A stretch of 64,000 nucleotides of DNA, from positions 27,153 through 91,152 of the forward strand of contig JAGCCP010000007.1 in assembly GCA_017651625.1 (NCBI GenBank). Reading direction: 5' to 3'. Under the pieces are notes generated by a model. It was not told the DNA's origin and made no database searches. It worked only from the letters and a program-made list of their open reading frames with translations. Each line of letters starts with the position of its first letter. Position 1 is the first letter of the stretch. Positions 44,136 to 52,517 of the stretch are shown here, piece by piece. Both the position numbers and the translations under genes were made by a program. The DNA comes from Candidatus Ruminimicrobiellum bubulum. Its GTDB lineage: Bacteria > Elusimicrobiota > Endomicrobiia > Endomicrobiales > Endomicrobiaceae.

Positions 44136-45919
44136 TATTTTTCTTCTGTGTTAACCTGTTTTTTTTGATTAATTTTTATACCCAATTCTCTTAACTGCTT
44201 TTCGGCAACTTCTGCCGGAGCATTTGATAAAGGACATATTGCTTTCTGTGTTTTAGGGAACGCTATAACTTCTCTTATTGATTCTTCTCCTATCAACAAA
44301 GCACATAATCTGTCGAAACCGATTGCAAGACCACCATGTGGAGGTGCTCCGTAAGTTAATGCATCAAGTAAGAATCCAAACTTTTCTTTTGCAGACTCTT
44401 CGGTAATATTTAAAAGATTAAAAACTTTTGATTGCATATCTGATTTATGTATTCTTATAGAACCTCCGCCAAGCTCAACTCCATTCAAAATAACGTCGTA
44501 AGCTCTTGCTTTAGCTTCGCCTGCTTTTTCTTGAGTAAGTTTATCAACATCTTCTTCTTTTACTGCCGTAAACGGATGATGATTTGCAACCCATCTCTTT
44601 TCTTCTTTATCCCAAGCAAACAACGGAAAATCTACAACCCACAAGAAATTAAATTTATTTTTATCTATAAGTCCTAATTGTTTACCCATTTTAAGTCTCA
44701 ATGCACCAAGACCTTGAGCAACAATATCAACTTCATCAGCTAAGAAAACTACCAAATCGCCATCCTTAGCTTCAAGTTTATTTATGATTGTATCTATTTC
44801 TTCTTTCGTGAAGAATTTAACTATGTTCGATTCTGCACCGTTAGCGGTTATCTTCATCCAAGCAAGACCTTTTGCTCCGAATTCACCTACGAATTTTGTA
44901 AGTCCGTCAATTTCCGATCTTGAAAATTTTGCACCGCCTGTGATGCAAAGACCTCTTACAACGTTGCCTTTTGCAATAACATTTTTGAATACACCGAATC
45001 CGCAATTTGCAAGTTCTTTTGTAAAATCTTTTATTTCCATTGCAAATCTTGTATCGGGTTTATCGGAACCGAATCTTAACATTGCTTCATCGTAAGGCAT
45101 TCTTAAGAAAGGTGTTTGTATTTCTTTACCTAAAACATCTTTAAATATTTTAGCAAGCATTTGTTCAACTATTGTCATAATATCTTGTTCATCGATAAAA
45201 GACATTTCCATATCAACCTGAGTAAATTCAAGTTGTCTGTCTGCTCTTAAATCTTCATCCCTGAAACATCTTGCTATTTGATAATATTTATCAAAACCCG
45301 CAACCATCAATATTTGTTTAAATATTTGAGGTGATTGAGGCAATGCATAAAAACAACCGTGTGCAAGTCTTGCCGGAACCAAAAAGTCTCTTGCTCCTTC
45401 AGGAGTGGATTTTGTTAAGAAAGGTGTTTCTATTTCCAAGAACCCTTCTTTGTTAAGATATTCTCTTATTGTTTGCGAAATTCTATGTCTTAAAATAAAA
45501 TTTTTTTGAAAAGATGGTCTTCTTAAATCGAGATATCTGTATTTCAATCTTATTTCTTCGGATGTCTCTTTATAATCATCAACTTCCAACGGTAATACCG
45601 GGCTTGTATTTATTATTTCAAGTTCATTTACAACTATTTCAACTTTACCTGTAAACATATTCGGATTAACTGTTCCTTCAGGTCTGTTTCTAACCAAACC
45701 TTTTACGGAAAGAACATACTCGCTTCTCAAATGTTCTGCTTGAGCAAATATTTCCTTTTTTTCCGGCTGAAAAACTATTTGAACAAGCCCTTCTCTGTCT
45801 CTTAAATCAATAAAGATAACTCCGCCGTGGTCTCTTCTTGAATGTACCCAACCGCTTACAACAATTTCTTTACCGATAAAGCTTTCATCAACTTTACCGC
45901 AATAACAACTTCTTTTCAT
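44135..45919 (-). CDS. aspS: Aspartyl-tRNA synthetase (bacterial type)
   Basis: 594 residues. N-terminal OB-fold anticodon domain (VSGWVHSRRDHGGVIFIDLRDREG), class II core with FLEIETPFLTKSTPEGARDFLVP, FRDEDLRADRQLEFTQVDMEMSF, a GAD insertion in the middle and GLAIGFDRLCALL at the end. Bacterial-type AspRS; whether it also charges tRNA-Asn cannot be told. AGAGGA precedes the ATG. Confidence 0.96.
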   Translation of the reverse strand: MKRSCYCGKVDESFIGKEIVVSGWVHSRRDHGGVIFIDLRDREGLVQIVFQPEKKEIFAQAEHLRSEYVLSVKGLVRNRPEGTVNPNMFTGKVEIVVNELEIINTSPVLPLEVDDYKETSEEIRLKYRYLDLRRPSFQKNFILRHRISQTIREYLNKEGFLEIETPFLTKSTPEGARDFLVPARLAHGCFYALPQSPQIFKQILMVAGFDKYYQIARCFRDEDLRADRQLEFTQVDMEMSFIDEQDIMTIVEQMLAKIFKDVLGKEIQTPFLRMPYDEAMLRFGSDKPDTRFAMEIKDFTKELANCGFGVFKNVIAKGNVVRGLCITGGAKFSRSEIDGLTKFVGEFGAKGLAWMKITANGAESNIVKFFTKEEIDTIINKLEAKDGDLVVFLADEVDIVAQGLGALRLKMGKQLGLIDKNKFNFLWVVDFPLFAWDKEEKRWVANHHPFTAVKEEDVDKLTQEKAGEAKARAYDVILNGVELGGGSIRIHKSDMQSKVFNLLNITEESAKEKFGFLLDALTYGAPPHGGLAIGFDRLCALLIGEESIREVIAFPKTQKAICPLSNAPAEVAEKQLRELGIKINQKKQVNTEEK

Positions 45920-46025
45920 CTTAGTCCTCTACATAAAATTATTTTGCTTATATTTCAATATATTTTACTAAAAAAAGAGGGTTAATGACAATAATTTGTT
46001 TATATCTACAGTTAACAAAAAATTA

Positions 46026-46054
46026 TTGATTTTATTTTGGGATAATACTATTAT
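46026..46054 (+). promoter_or_regulatory. Predicted promoter of the pilin gene
   Basis: -35 TTGATT (46026-46031), 17-bp spacer, -10 TATTAT (46049-46054). Leader of about 33 nt with GGAG at 46085-46088, in contrast to the leaderless genes elsewhere in the window. Confidence 0.55.
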
Positions 46055-46093
46055 AGTAATGTAGGTACCACAAAGTTTCTATATGGAGTGTTT

Positions 46094-46606
46094 ATGAAAA
46101 ACAGAAAAGGTTATACTCTTGTCGAAATAGCAATAGTAATGTTAATAATTTCAATAATGGCTATCATCGTAAAAGGATCTTACGACGGAACTGTTGAAAA
46201 ATCAAAGTGGTCGGAACCTTACACCGTTGTAAGTAAAATCATAGATGCCCAAAAAGAATATCATGTACTTAACGATAAATTTGCACAAAAATTCGACGAT
46301 TTAAACTTGAATATTGGTGGTGACAAAGAAAAAAATGGTAACGGTGTAGTAACCCAATACTTTAGATATAACTCTGATTCGGATGGTACCGTTTGTAAAA
46401 TATCGGTAGCAAGAATACTAGGTAAACAGAAAGCCGAAGTAACCCTTGTTCTTACATATTACGCTAAAGACGACAACGAAGGTCATGCAGGGAACACCTT
46501 TTCCATCAAAGGAGATGGAGAGGTAAATGCTCCCAACAATTTTAAGTCGCAACCGGCAATAAGAGAAGCGAAAAAATTAGTGGACTTTTTTACGACTAAA
46601 TCATAA
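46094..46606 (+). CDS. Type IV pilin-like protein (prepilin N-terminal methylation motif)
   Basis: 170 residues from ATG at 46094 (GGAG 5 nt upstream; GTG at 46088 rejected). Class III signal KNRKG^YTLVEIAIVMLIISIMAII: prepilin peptidase cleavage after Gly, hydrophobic helix and Glu at mature position 5. A beta-rich globular C-terminus follows. It stands alone; no pilus assembly genes lie nearby. A major or minor pilin, or a pseudopilin of a type II secretion system. Confidence 0.87.
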   Translation: MKNRKGYTLVEIAIVMLIISIMAIIVKGSYDGTVEKSKWSEPYTVVSKIIDAQKEYHVLNDKFAQKFDDLNLNIGGDKEKNGNGVVTQYFRYNSDSDGTVCKISVARILGKQKAEVTLVLTYYAKDDNEGHAGNTFSIKGDGEVNAPNNFKSQPAIREAKKLVDFFTTKS

Positions 46607-46632
46607 CGACTTTTTTAAAATAGAATAAAAAA

Positions 46633-46662
46633 ACAGATTGCAGCTAAACGTCTGCAACCTGT
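46633..46662. terminator. Bidirectional terminator between pilin and btuB genes
   Basis: Stem ACAG-A-TTGCAG / CTGCAA-C-CTGT with one internal mismatch, followed by T6 on the plus strand and preceded by A7. It lies 26 nt after the pilin stop and 21 nt after the btuB stop on the other strand. Confidence 0.85.
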
Positions 46663-46683
46663 CTTTTTTATTTAAATCTACAA

Positions 46684-48540
46684 TTAAAATCTTACATCAA
46701 TACCTGCTGTTCCGGTAATTCCCGGCATCGGGTAACGATATGTTAGTTGATATGTGTCATTATTTGTTAAATTGTTTCCTTTAACCCACAAAGAAACATA
46801 TTTCATTACTTGATAATCAACTCTTGCATTAACTAAACAATAATCATCCAAATATTCCGGTGCTCCCCACTCGGAAGTTGCAGTAGTAGTTACATATGAT
46901 ACATCTGCAGAAAACTTTAATTCCTTTATAGGTTTAACAGTTATTGAATAATTCAAATTATGCATAGGTATATAAGCAATATCTTTATGTGCTTCAGTAT
47001 CTTCAGCTCTTGTATATGTATAGTTTATTTTATGACTTACTTCTTTACACATATCGTATTTTACACCAACTTCATAACCATATTGTCTTGCTTTATTTAT
47101 ATTTATTGGTTTGCTATTAAAATCAGAACTATTAACTATTAGATCTTCCGATTCAATATAAAAACCTGTTAACATGGCGGCAAATTTATTTACAGCATAT
47201 TCTACACCTAAATCATAAGAGCAACCTTTTTCAGGTTTTAAGTTAGGATTTCCCTCATATGATCCATACAGTTCATAGTCCGTATAAGGCCAATATAGTT
47301 CGTTAAAATTTGGTGCTCTAAAAACTTTACTTGCATTACCCGAAAGTTTTATTTCGTCGGTTAATTTATAAACCGCAGAAAGTGCAGGTGTAAATACATC
47401 TTCACAATCGGTATTCAAATCACCTCTGACAACAGGTATTAAAGTCAAATCTCCAAAATTTAAAATCGCCTGCAAATAAGCTGCCGTATTTTCTCTGAAT
47501 TTATTTGTTACTTCATTAGGGCTTACCATAAAATTATTATGTTTAAATTCAGTTTTATCCCATTCCAAACCTAATGTTAAAAAATCTTTATACGAAACAG
47601 ATCCTTTTACTCCCGTATTTATTGTGTTATATTTATCTTCTTCATTATACTCAGGATAATCAGCTTCATGCCAATATTTCATTACATAATTTGCATTATA
47701 TCCTGACATTTGAACTTTAAAATCTTCAAATTTTGCATTGTAATCAAGTTTCAAATAATTATCATCTTCCCAATTTTTTGATAAATAAGGAGAAGGTTGT
47801 TTTTCTCCCGGATTACCGATATCAGCATTATATGCCTGACCGGATAAAACTATTTCAGAATTTTCTGTTAAATTTACACCGATTTTGCCGAAAATATTTT
47901 TTGAATCATAAAAAGAGTTTGGCCTATAACCGTCCGAAGACAACATTGATGGTGCCACCAATATAGATACGACATCATTTGCATAAGCTCCCGTTATACC
48001 TGCATTTATTGTATTAAATGTTCCGTAAGAAAAATATGGATTAACATTAGGTGTGAAAGGTGTAGCTTTTTTTGTAATAACATTTATTACACCACCGAAA
48101 GCTCCCGTTCCGTAAAGAGCAGCACCCGAACCTCTTATAATTTCAACTTTTTCTATCATACTTGCGGGAATTGCAGTAAAATCTGCATTGCCGGTGGATA
48201 TAGAATTTACTCTCCTGCCATCTACCAACACTAAGGTTTGAGTAGATTTAGCTCCTCTCATAAAAACGGATTGACTTTGGCCTAAAGTACCGGTACTTTT
48301 ATAAGATATACCAAGTTCTCCTTCAAGTATATCACCAAGTGTGTTTGCACTTTTTTCTTTAATTTCTTCTTCGGTAATAACAGTTAAATTTGTTGTTAAA
48401 TCTCTTAATGGTTCTGCTGTTTTTGTTAAAGACAAAAACACAACATCTTCATCTTCATCATAATCTGCTGCAATTACAGTTTGAGTAAATGCAGATAATA
48501 CTAAACTTAATACTGCCAATAAACTTATAATTTTTCTCAT
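46684..48540 (-). CDS. btuB: TonB-dependent outer-membrane cobalamin receptor
   Basis: 618 residues. Signal peptide MRKIISLLAVLSLVLSAFTQ..VIA; a DEDEDVVFLSLTKT TonB-box-like stretch; plug domain (TLGDILEGELGISYKSTGTLGQSQSVFMRGAKSTQTLVLVDGRRV, and VEIIRGSGAALYGTGAFGGVINVITKK); 22-strand barrel ending GTAGIDVRF. The cobalamin riboswitch upstream and the adjacent Btu ABC genes identify the substrate. AAGGAG is 14 nt from the ATG, an unusually long spacing. No TonB/ExbBD in the window. Confidence 0.92.
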   Translation of the reverse strand: MRKIISLLAVLSLVLSAFTQTVIAADYDEDEDVVFLSLTKTAEPLRDLTTNLTVITEEEIKEKSANTLGDILEGELGISYKSTGTLGQSQSVFMRGAKSTQTLVLVDGRRVNSISTGNADFTAIPASMIEKVEIIRGSGAALYGTGAFGGVINVITKKATPFTPNVNPYFSYGTFNTINAGITGAYANDVVSILVAPSMLSSDGYRPNSFYDSKNIFGKIGVNLTENSEIVLSGQAYNADIGNPGEKQPSPYLSKNWEDDNYLKLDYNAKFEDFKVQMSGYNANYVMKYWHEADYPEYNEEDKYNTINTGVKGSVSYKDFLTLGLEWDKTEFKHNNFMVSPNEVTNKFRENTAAYLQAILNFGDLTLIPVVRGDLNTDCEDVFTPALSAVYKLTDEIKLSGNASKVFRAPNFNELYWPYTDYELYGSYEGNPNLKPEKGCSYDLGVEYAVNKFAAMLTGFYIESEDLIVNSSDFNSKPININKARQYGYEVGVKYDMCKEVSHKINYTYTRAEDTEAHKDIAYIPMHNLNYSITVKPIKELKFSADVSYVTTTATSEWGAPEYLDDYCLVNARVDYQVMKYVSLWVKGNNLTNNDTYQLTYRYPMPGITGTAGIDVRF

Positions 48541-48584
48541 TTTATTTTATTTTTCTCCTTAAAAAAACTAATTTTTGCATAGCA

Positions 48585-48645
48585 AAAAAATCTATGCATC
48601 TATTCTTCCATGCATCCATACCTCAAAAATCGCATAGCGATTTTT
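48585..48645. repeat. Octamer units plus AAATCGC hairpin in the btuB leader
   Basis: Octamer-like run at 48589-48618 (ATGCATCT, ATTCTTCC, ATGCATCC) followed by AAAAATCGC-ATA-GCGATTTTT at 48625-48645. The element lies between the riboswitch and btuB; it looks inserted, since it separates the riboswitch's ribosome site from the gene. Confidence 0.75.
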
Positions 48646-48675
48646 CTATCCGTAAATAATAAATGATTGTTTCAT
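48646..48675 (-). CDS. Nine-codon leader ORF directly downstream of the cobalamin riboswitch
   Basis: Reads MKQSFIIYG then TAG. It has the strongest ribosome site of the region, GAGGAGG, 5 nt before the ATG, and starts 29 nt after the riboswitch. Such a site is the expected target of riboswitch sequestration. It could be a true leader peptide, or the old btuB start cut off when the octamer/hairpin repeat at 48585-48645 was inserted. Too short to show any coding signal. Confidence 0.4.
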   Translation of the reverse strand: MKQSFIIYG

Positions 48676-48703
48676 AACAACCTCCTCGGGGTTTTTATTA
48701 GAT

Positions 48704-48846
48704 TAACGGTCGGTCTCCTGACTTAGAGTTTTTACTGCAAATATTTCCTTCCCGATTTTTTGATAATCAGTGAAAATATTTAATTACTGCACTCAATACA
48801 GTAGCCGGACTGTAGCCGATTCTCACGGCTTTCCCGTACACCGTTT
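48704..48846 (-). promoter_or_regulatory. Cobalamin (AdoCbl-type) riboswitch
   Basis: On the minus strand: ACGGGAAAGCCGTGAGAATC then GGCTACAGTCCGGCTACTGT, with a J6/3-type CACTG further on and AGTCAGGAGACCGACCGTT at the end, the B12-box and closing elements of cobalamin riboswitches. It lies in the leader of the btuB transcript, downstream of the btuD stop, so it can attenuate btuB specifically. Confidence 0.9.
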
Positions 48847-48910
48847 AAAATATGGTTTATAATTTACAATTTATAATTTAAAATTACAACCTATCTTTGT
48901 TGTTCACATG

Positions 48911-48958
48911 CCTCTATTCTTCTAATCTTCTAATCTTCCAATCCTCTAATCTTCTAAT
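48911..48958. repeat. Octamer tandem array carrying the btuD stop codon
   Basis: Six units: CCTCTATT, CTTCTAAT, CTTCTAAT, CTTCCAAT, CCTCTAAT, CTTCTAAT. The last contains CTA 48954-48956, the TAG stop of btuD on the minus strand. Same unit as the arrays beside glyA and tsaC, but without a paired inverted array nearby. Confidence 0.9.
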
Positions 48959-49727
48959 TGTATACCGGTATCACTATCGGTTTGTTTGTTACAGGATTAG
49001 TTTTTACGACAACATTTACATTATAAACTTTTTCTATATCTGAATAATTTAAAACTTTTTCGGCAGAACCGAAATTAATAACTTTTTTATTATCAAGAAA
49101 AACTATATCAGAGCAAAATTCTCCGGCCAAATTTAGATCGTGAACTGTAGTAATAATTGTTTTGTTATATTTTTCGTTTAACATTTTTAACAACTTAAAT
49201 ATCGTTGCCTGACTTCCTATATCAAGATGTGATGTAGGTTCGTCAAGAGCAACAATATCCGTTTGTTGAACTAATGTTTGTGCCAACAAAACTTTTTGCT
49301 TTTCCCCGCCCGAAAGCTCGTTTATATTTCTTTCGGCAAATTCTGTTGTTTCGGTAAACTTCATTACATCTTCAACTATTTTAAAATCTTCTTTATTTGC
49401 CAACTTGAACATGTTCGTGTAAGGATATCTTCCGAACATAATAAAATCTTTTACATTAAAAGAAAAATCAAACTGCATAGTTTGAGGCATAAAAGAAATT
49501 TTTTTTGCCAAAACATTTTTTTTCATATCATAAACGTTTTTATCACCGATAAAAATGTTCCCTTTTACCGGTTTCAAAAGTCCGACTATAGATTTTAATA
49601 ATGTACTTTTTCCCGTTCCGTTTTTACCGATAATTCCTATAAAAGATTTTTCTTTTAAATTCAAAGATATATCTTCTAGAACCGTTCTTTTATCGTAAGA
49701 TAATGAAACTTTTTCTATTTTTATCAT
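48954..49727 (-). CDS. btuD: ABC transporter ATP-binding protein, cobalamin uptake
   Basis: 257 residues. Walker A GIIGKNGTGKSTLLKS, ABC signature ELSGGEKQKVLLA, Walker B VALDEPTSHLDIGS, H-loop VHDLNLAGEFC. FecE/BtuD family for iron-siderophore, haem or B12; B12 is inferred from the riboswitch and cobO. Overlaps btuC by 4 nt. The TAG stop is part of an octamer array. Confidence 0.92.
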   Translation of the reverse strand: MIKIEKVSLSYDKRTVLEDISLNLKEKSFIGIIGKNGTGKSTLLKSIVGLLKPVKGNIFIGDKNVYDMKKNVLAKKISFMPQTMQFDFSFNVKDFIMFGRYPYTNMFKLANKEDFKIVEDVMKFTETTEFAERNINELSGGEKQKVLLAQTLVQQTDIVALDEPTSHLDIGSQATIFKLLKMLNEKYNKTIITTVHDLNLAGEFCSDIVFLDNKKVINFGSAEKVLNYSDIEKVYNVNVVVKTNPVTNKPIVIPVYN

Positions 49728-50716
49728 ATAGATATTTTACCTGCTTTTCTTAACAATAAGAAAACAAAAAATAATCCGCCGACTATACTTGTTATTACTC
49801 CTATCGGAATTTCTACCGGAGCAATTACGGTTCTGCTCACCGTATCACATATTAACAAAAATATTGCTCCCACAACAGCGGAAAACGGCATCAACATTTT
49901 GTTATTGTTTCCTACAAATTTTCTTGTAATGTGCGGTATCATAAGACCTACAAAACCTATAACTCCGCAACAACTTACAATACATGCCGTAATTAACGAA
50001 CTTAATAAGAATATATATTTTATCGCTCTTGATGTATTTATACCGAGTGAATCGGATTTTTCGTTACCTAAACTTATTATGTTTATAACATTCCCCAAAC
50101 AACATAAAACTATAACACCCACCATAACCAAAATTATTACCATAGGCAAAAGTCGTTCATCAAAAAAAGCAAGATTGCCCATAAGCCACATAAAAGCAGA
50201 ATAAAGTTGATCCGAAGATGATATTGAAAACACCAACATTACCGCGGAAGAAAAAATATAACTTGCCACAACACCGGAAAGTATCATAGTGTTGGAATCA
50301 AACTCTTTTTTCATATTCAACATATAAACCAAACCGACGGATAACAATGCACCCAAGAATCCCAACAAGGGTAAAAATATCCAAGACAATTTTGTTATTC
50401 CGAATGCAAAACCGATAGATGCACCGAAAGCAGCACCGCCGGAAATTCCCAAAGTAAAAGGATCTGCTAACGGGTTTCTTAATACTCCTTGGAATACACA
50501 ACCGCTGCAAGCAAGTCCGGCACCTGCAACTATTGCAAGGATTACTCTCGGTAATCTTATTTGATTTATTATTGTGTATATATTACCATCTCCGGTTGAA
50601 AACAAAGTTTTTAGCATATCTATAACGGATATATCACTTATGCCCGATACCATAGCAATTATAAATGTTATAACCAATATTATTAACAATAATGAAAACT
50701 TAAAAAAATTATTCAT
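49724..50716 (-). CDS. btuC: ABC transporter permease, FecCD/BtuC family
   Basis: 330 residues, about ten membrane helices. RLPRVILAIVAGAGLACSGCVFQGVLRNPLADPFTLGISGGAAFGA is the family's N-terminal signature, and GVIGFVGLMIPHITRKFVG the cytoplasmic coupling helix. With BtuD and BtuF it forms a B12 importer. 3-nt gap from btuF. Confidence 0.93.
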   Translation of the reverse strand: MNNFFKFSLLLIILVITFIIAMVSGISDISVIDMLKTLFSTGDGNIYTIINQIRLPRVILAIVAGAGLACSGCVFQGVLRNPLADPFTLGISGGAAFGASIGFAFGITKLSWIFLPLLGFLGALLSVGLVYMLNMKKEFDSNTMILSGVVASYIFSSAVMLVFSISSSDQLYSAFMWLMGNLAFFDERLLPMVIILVMVGVIVLCCLGNVINIISLGNEKSDSLGINTSRAIKYIFLLSSLITACIVSCCGVIGFVGLMIPHITRKFVGNNNKMLMPFSAVVGAIFLLICDTVSRTVIAPVEIPIGVITSIVGGLFFVFLLLRKAGKISI

Positions 50717-50719
50717 TTT

Positions 50720-51532
50720 TTAGATGTTCAACTTTTTTCTTAAAACTTTTATGCCGTTTAAGAATCTTTTTGGAGTAGGTGTAAAAATATCGTTTGCTTC
50801 CAACAAATAAATCTTGTTTTTCTTTATCGCAGTAATATTTTTATATTTATTCCATTTAACAATTTCCTGTTCGCTCACATCTCCCATATTTACAAGCATA
50901 ATAACATCCGGATTTTTTTCTATAACGGATTCAACACTTATGTTCGGATATCTCATATCTATATTTTCAAAAACATTTATTCCGTTTATATATTTATTAT
51001 ATTCATTAACAAAACTTTGTTTACCTACGGTAAATATCGGATTTGCTCCAACTTCCCAAAATATTTTTTCTTTATCCGTATTGTTTGTTTCATTATTCAA
51101 TTTAGAAATTTCATCTTTTACATTGTTTATTATTTCTTTTGCTGTATCTGTTTTATCTAAGTAGTCGGCAAGTTGTTGAAAATTAATACAAATATCTTCA
51201 AAACTTGAATATGGTTCCATAACATAAACTTTTAACTTTAATCTTATTAATTTATCGATAACAGATTTATAATTTCCTTCCTTCGTTGCAATTATTAAAT
51301 CGGGATTTAACGAAACAATTTTTTCAACATTAGGTTCCGTTACGGTTCCTATTTTTTCTTTTTTAAAATTTCCGTCCGAGCAGTAAACGGTATTTGCTAT
51401 TACTTCTTCATCAAGGCCTAACTCATATAAACTTTCCGTAGCCGACGGAGCTAAGGAGATTATTCTTTTGTACTCCGCAAACAAGTTTGTTGTAATAAAA
51501 AACAATATTACTAAAAATAAAAATTTTTTCAT
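50720..51532 (-). CDS. btuF: ABC transporter periplasmic cobalamin-binding protein
   Basis: 270 residues from ATG at 51532. Signal peptide MKKFLFLVILFFITTNLFA; KRIISLAPSATESLYELGLDEEVIANTVYC and EPNVEKIVSLNPDLIIATK match BtuF. An ATG at 51556 would add MVERLKSF, encoded by the octamer repeat and placed before the signal peptide, so the internal start is preferred; no strong Shine-Dalgarno precedes either. Could bind another corrin or haem; context favours B12. Confidence 0.87.
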   Translation of the reverse strand: MKKFLFLVILFFITTNLFAEYKRIISLAPSATESLYELGLDEEVIANTVYCSDGNFKKEKIGTVTEPNVEKIVSLNPDLIIATKEGNYKSVIDKLIRLKLKVYVMEPYSSFEDICINFQQLADYLDKTDTAKEIINNVKDEISKLNNETNNTDKEKIFWEVGANPIFTVGKQSFVNEYNKYINGINVFENIDMRYPNISVESVIEKNPDVIMLVNMGDVSEQEIVKWNKYKNITAIKKNKIYLLEANDIFTPTPKRFLNGIKVLRKKLNI

Positions 51533-51540
51533 GAAACTTT

Positions 51541-51597
51541 TCAACCTTTCAACCATTCAACCGTTCAACAATTTTAATTGCTTCGCAATTAAAATTC
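51541..51597. repeat. Octamer array TCAACCNT plus AATTTTAATTGC palindrome at the cobO/btuF junction
   Basis: Four tandem octamers 51541-51572 (TCAACCTT, TCAACCAT, TCAACCGT, TCAACAAT) followed by a palindrome AATTTTAATTGC-TTC-GCAATTAAAATT at 51571-51597. The cobO TAA stop (51589-51591) lies inside the palindrome. Unit sequence differs from the GAAGATTG arrays but unit length and hairpin placement are the same. Confidence 0.88.
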
Positions 51598-52101
51598 TAT
51601 TCCCTCTTGTGCTGGAACCCCTTTATTATAAGGATGTTTTATTTCTTTAACTTCACTTACCAAATCGGCAACATCTATAAGTTTTTGACTTGCGCCCCTT
51701 CCTGTTACAACAACATTAGATTTTTCATTTAATTGTTTTATAAGATCTATCAATAAATTTTCTTCTATAAAATTATCTCTTATTGCAATATTAAACTCTT
51801 CCAAGACTATCAAATTATATTTATTGTTATTTATAATTTCTTTTAATTTTTCCGTCGCCTGTTTACATTCTTCCACTGTTTGCTCTTTTGTTATATCTTT
51901 AAAACAGAACGGATGCTTTTTTGCAAAAGAAAAGAAGTCTAATCCTTCAAGCTTAGTTAAAATTTTTTGTTCACCATAAAAATCTTCACCTTTAAAAAGT
52001 TGAACCAAACAAACTTTTTGGTTATGACCTAAAGCTCTGACTATTTGACCTATCGAAGATGTTGTTTTTCCCTTCCCATTGCCTGTTATTACGATTATCA
52101 T
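51589..52101 (-). CDS. cobO: Corrinoid (cob(I)alamin) adenosyltransferase
   Basis: 170 residues, BtuR/CobO/CobA type. Walker-like VITGNGKGKTTSSIGQIVRALGH binds ATP, and the C-terminal HPYNKGVPAQEGIEF is the family's closing signature. It adenosylates imported cobalamin. First gene of the cobO-btuF-btuC-btuD operon. The ribosome site is weak (AGAGAAG). The stop codon lies in a repeat palindrome. Confidence 0.94.
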   Translation of the reverse strand: MIIVITGNGKGKTTSSIGQIVRALGHNQKVCLVQLFKGEDFYGEQKILTKLEGLDFFSFAKKHPFCFKDITKEQTVEECKQATEKLKEIINNNKYNLIVLEEFNIAIRDNFIEENLLIDLIKQLNEKSNVVVTGRGASQKLIDVADLVSEVKEIKHPYNKGVPAQEGIEF

Positions 52102-52109
52102 TTTTGCTT

Positions 52110-52264
52110 CTCTATAACGATCTGTAATTTTGGTTTACAACTTCGTGTCTTCAAAAATCATGTACCCATTCGCTCCGCTACCCTTTTAGTACACTTCATT
52201 TTAAAAACACTTCGTTTCAACTCAAACTTACAAATCTGAAAATGTAAAATCGCTATGCGATTTT
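52110..52264. repeat. Palindrome family B (copy 3) next to an AAATCGC hairpin
   Basis: Core 52135-52222: ACTTCGTG, GTACCCATTCGCTCCGCTAC, CCTTTTAGTACACTTCATT and ACTTCGTTT align with the element at 2541-2680. Then GTAAAATCGC-TAT-GCGATTTTAT at 52246-52264, the same hairpin as at 14.7, 29.65 and 48.6 kb. It lies in the leader region of cobO, so it could influence that transcript. Confidence 0.75.
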
Positions 52265-52283
52265 ATTATTATAAAATAAAAAA

Positions 52284-52309
52284 AACCGGTCTCTAATAAG
52301 AAATCGGTT
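52284..52309 (-). terminator. Probable terminator of tRNA-CAT
   Basis: AACCG..ACCGGTT hairpin with one mismatch; on the minus strand a T8 run follows the stem. It lies 80 nt beyond the tRNA 3' end. Confidence 0.5.
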
Positions 52310-52391
52310 AACTCAAACTACTAAAAACAATCTCCTTTCTCTCATAGAAAAGAAACAGTTTAAACTAATAAAAAATAAAGATCTTTATAAT

Positions 52392-52465
52392 TGGGCCTGG
52401 TAGGACTTGAACCTACGACCATTCGATTATGAGTCGAGTGCTCTAACCAACTGAGCTACAGGCCC
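52392..52465 (-). tRNA. tRNA with CAT anticodon (elongator Met or lysidine Ile2)
   Basis: 74 nt. Acceptor GGGCCTG/CAGGCCC, discriminator A, D-arm GCTC..GAGC, anticodon loop CTCATAA, T-arm GTAGG/CCTAC. No CCA encoded. The anticodon stem CTCGA/TCGAA has a C-A mismatch at its first pair. The GC-rich acceptor and the ACTCATAAT loop context recall Ile2 tRNAs, but Met cannot be excluded. Promoter: TTGACT (52514-52509), 17-bp spacer, TATAAT (52491-52486). Confidence 0.88.
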
Positions 52466-52485
52466 TTCAAAAAAACAACACAAGT

Positions 52486-52514
52486 ATTATACTTAAAAGT
52501 TTTTTTTTAGTCAA
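52486..52514 (-). promoter_or_regulatory. Promoter of tRNA-CAT
   Basis: On the minus strand -35 TTGACT, 17-bp spacer, perfect -10 TATAAT, about 20 nt before the tRNA. Confidence 0.75.
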
Positions 52515-52517
52515 TAC

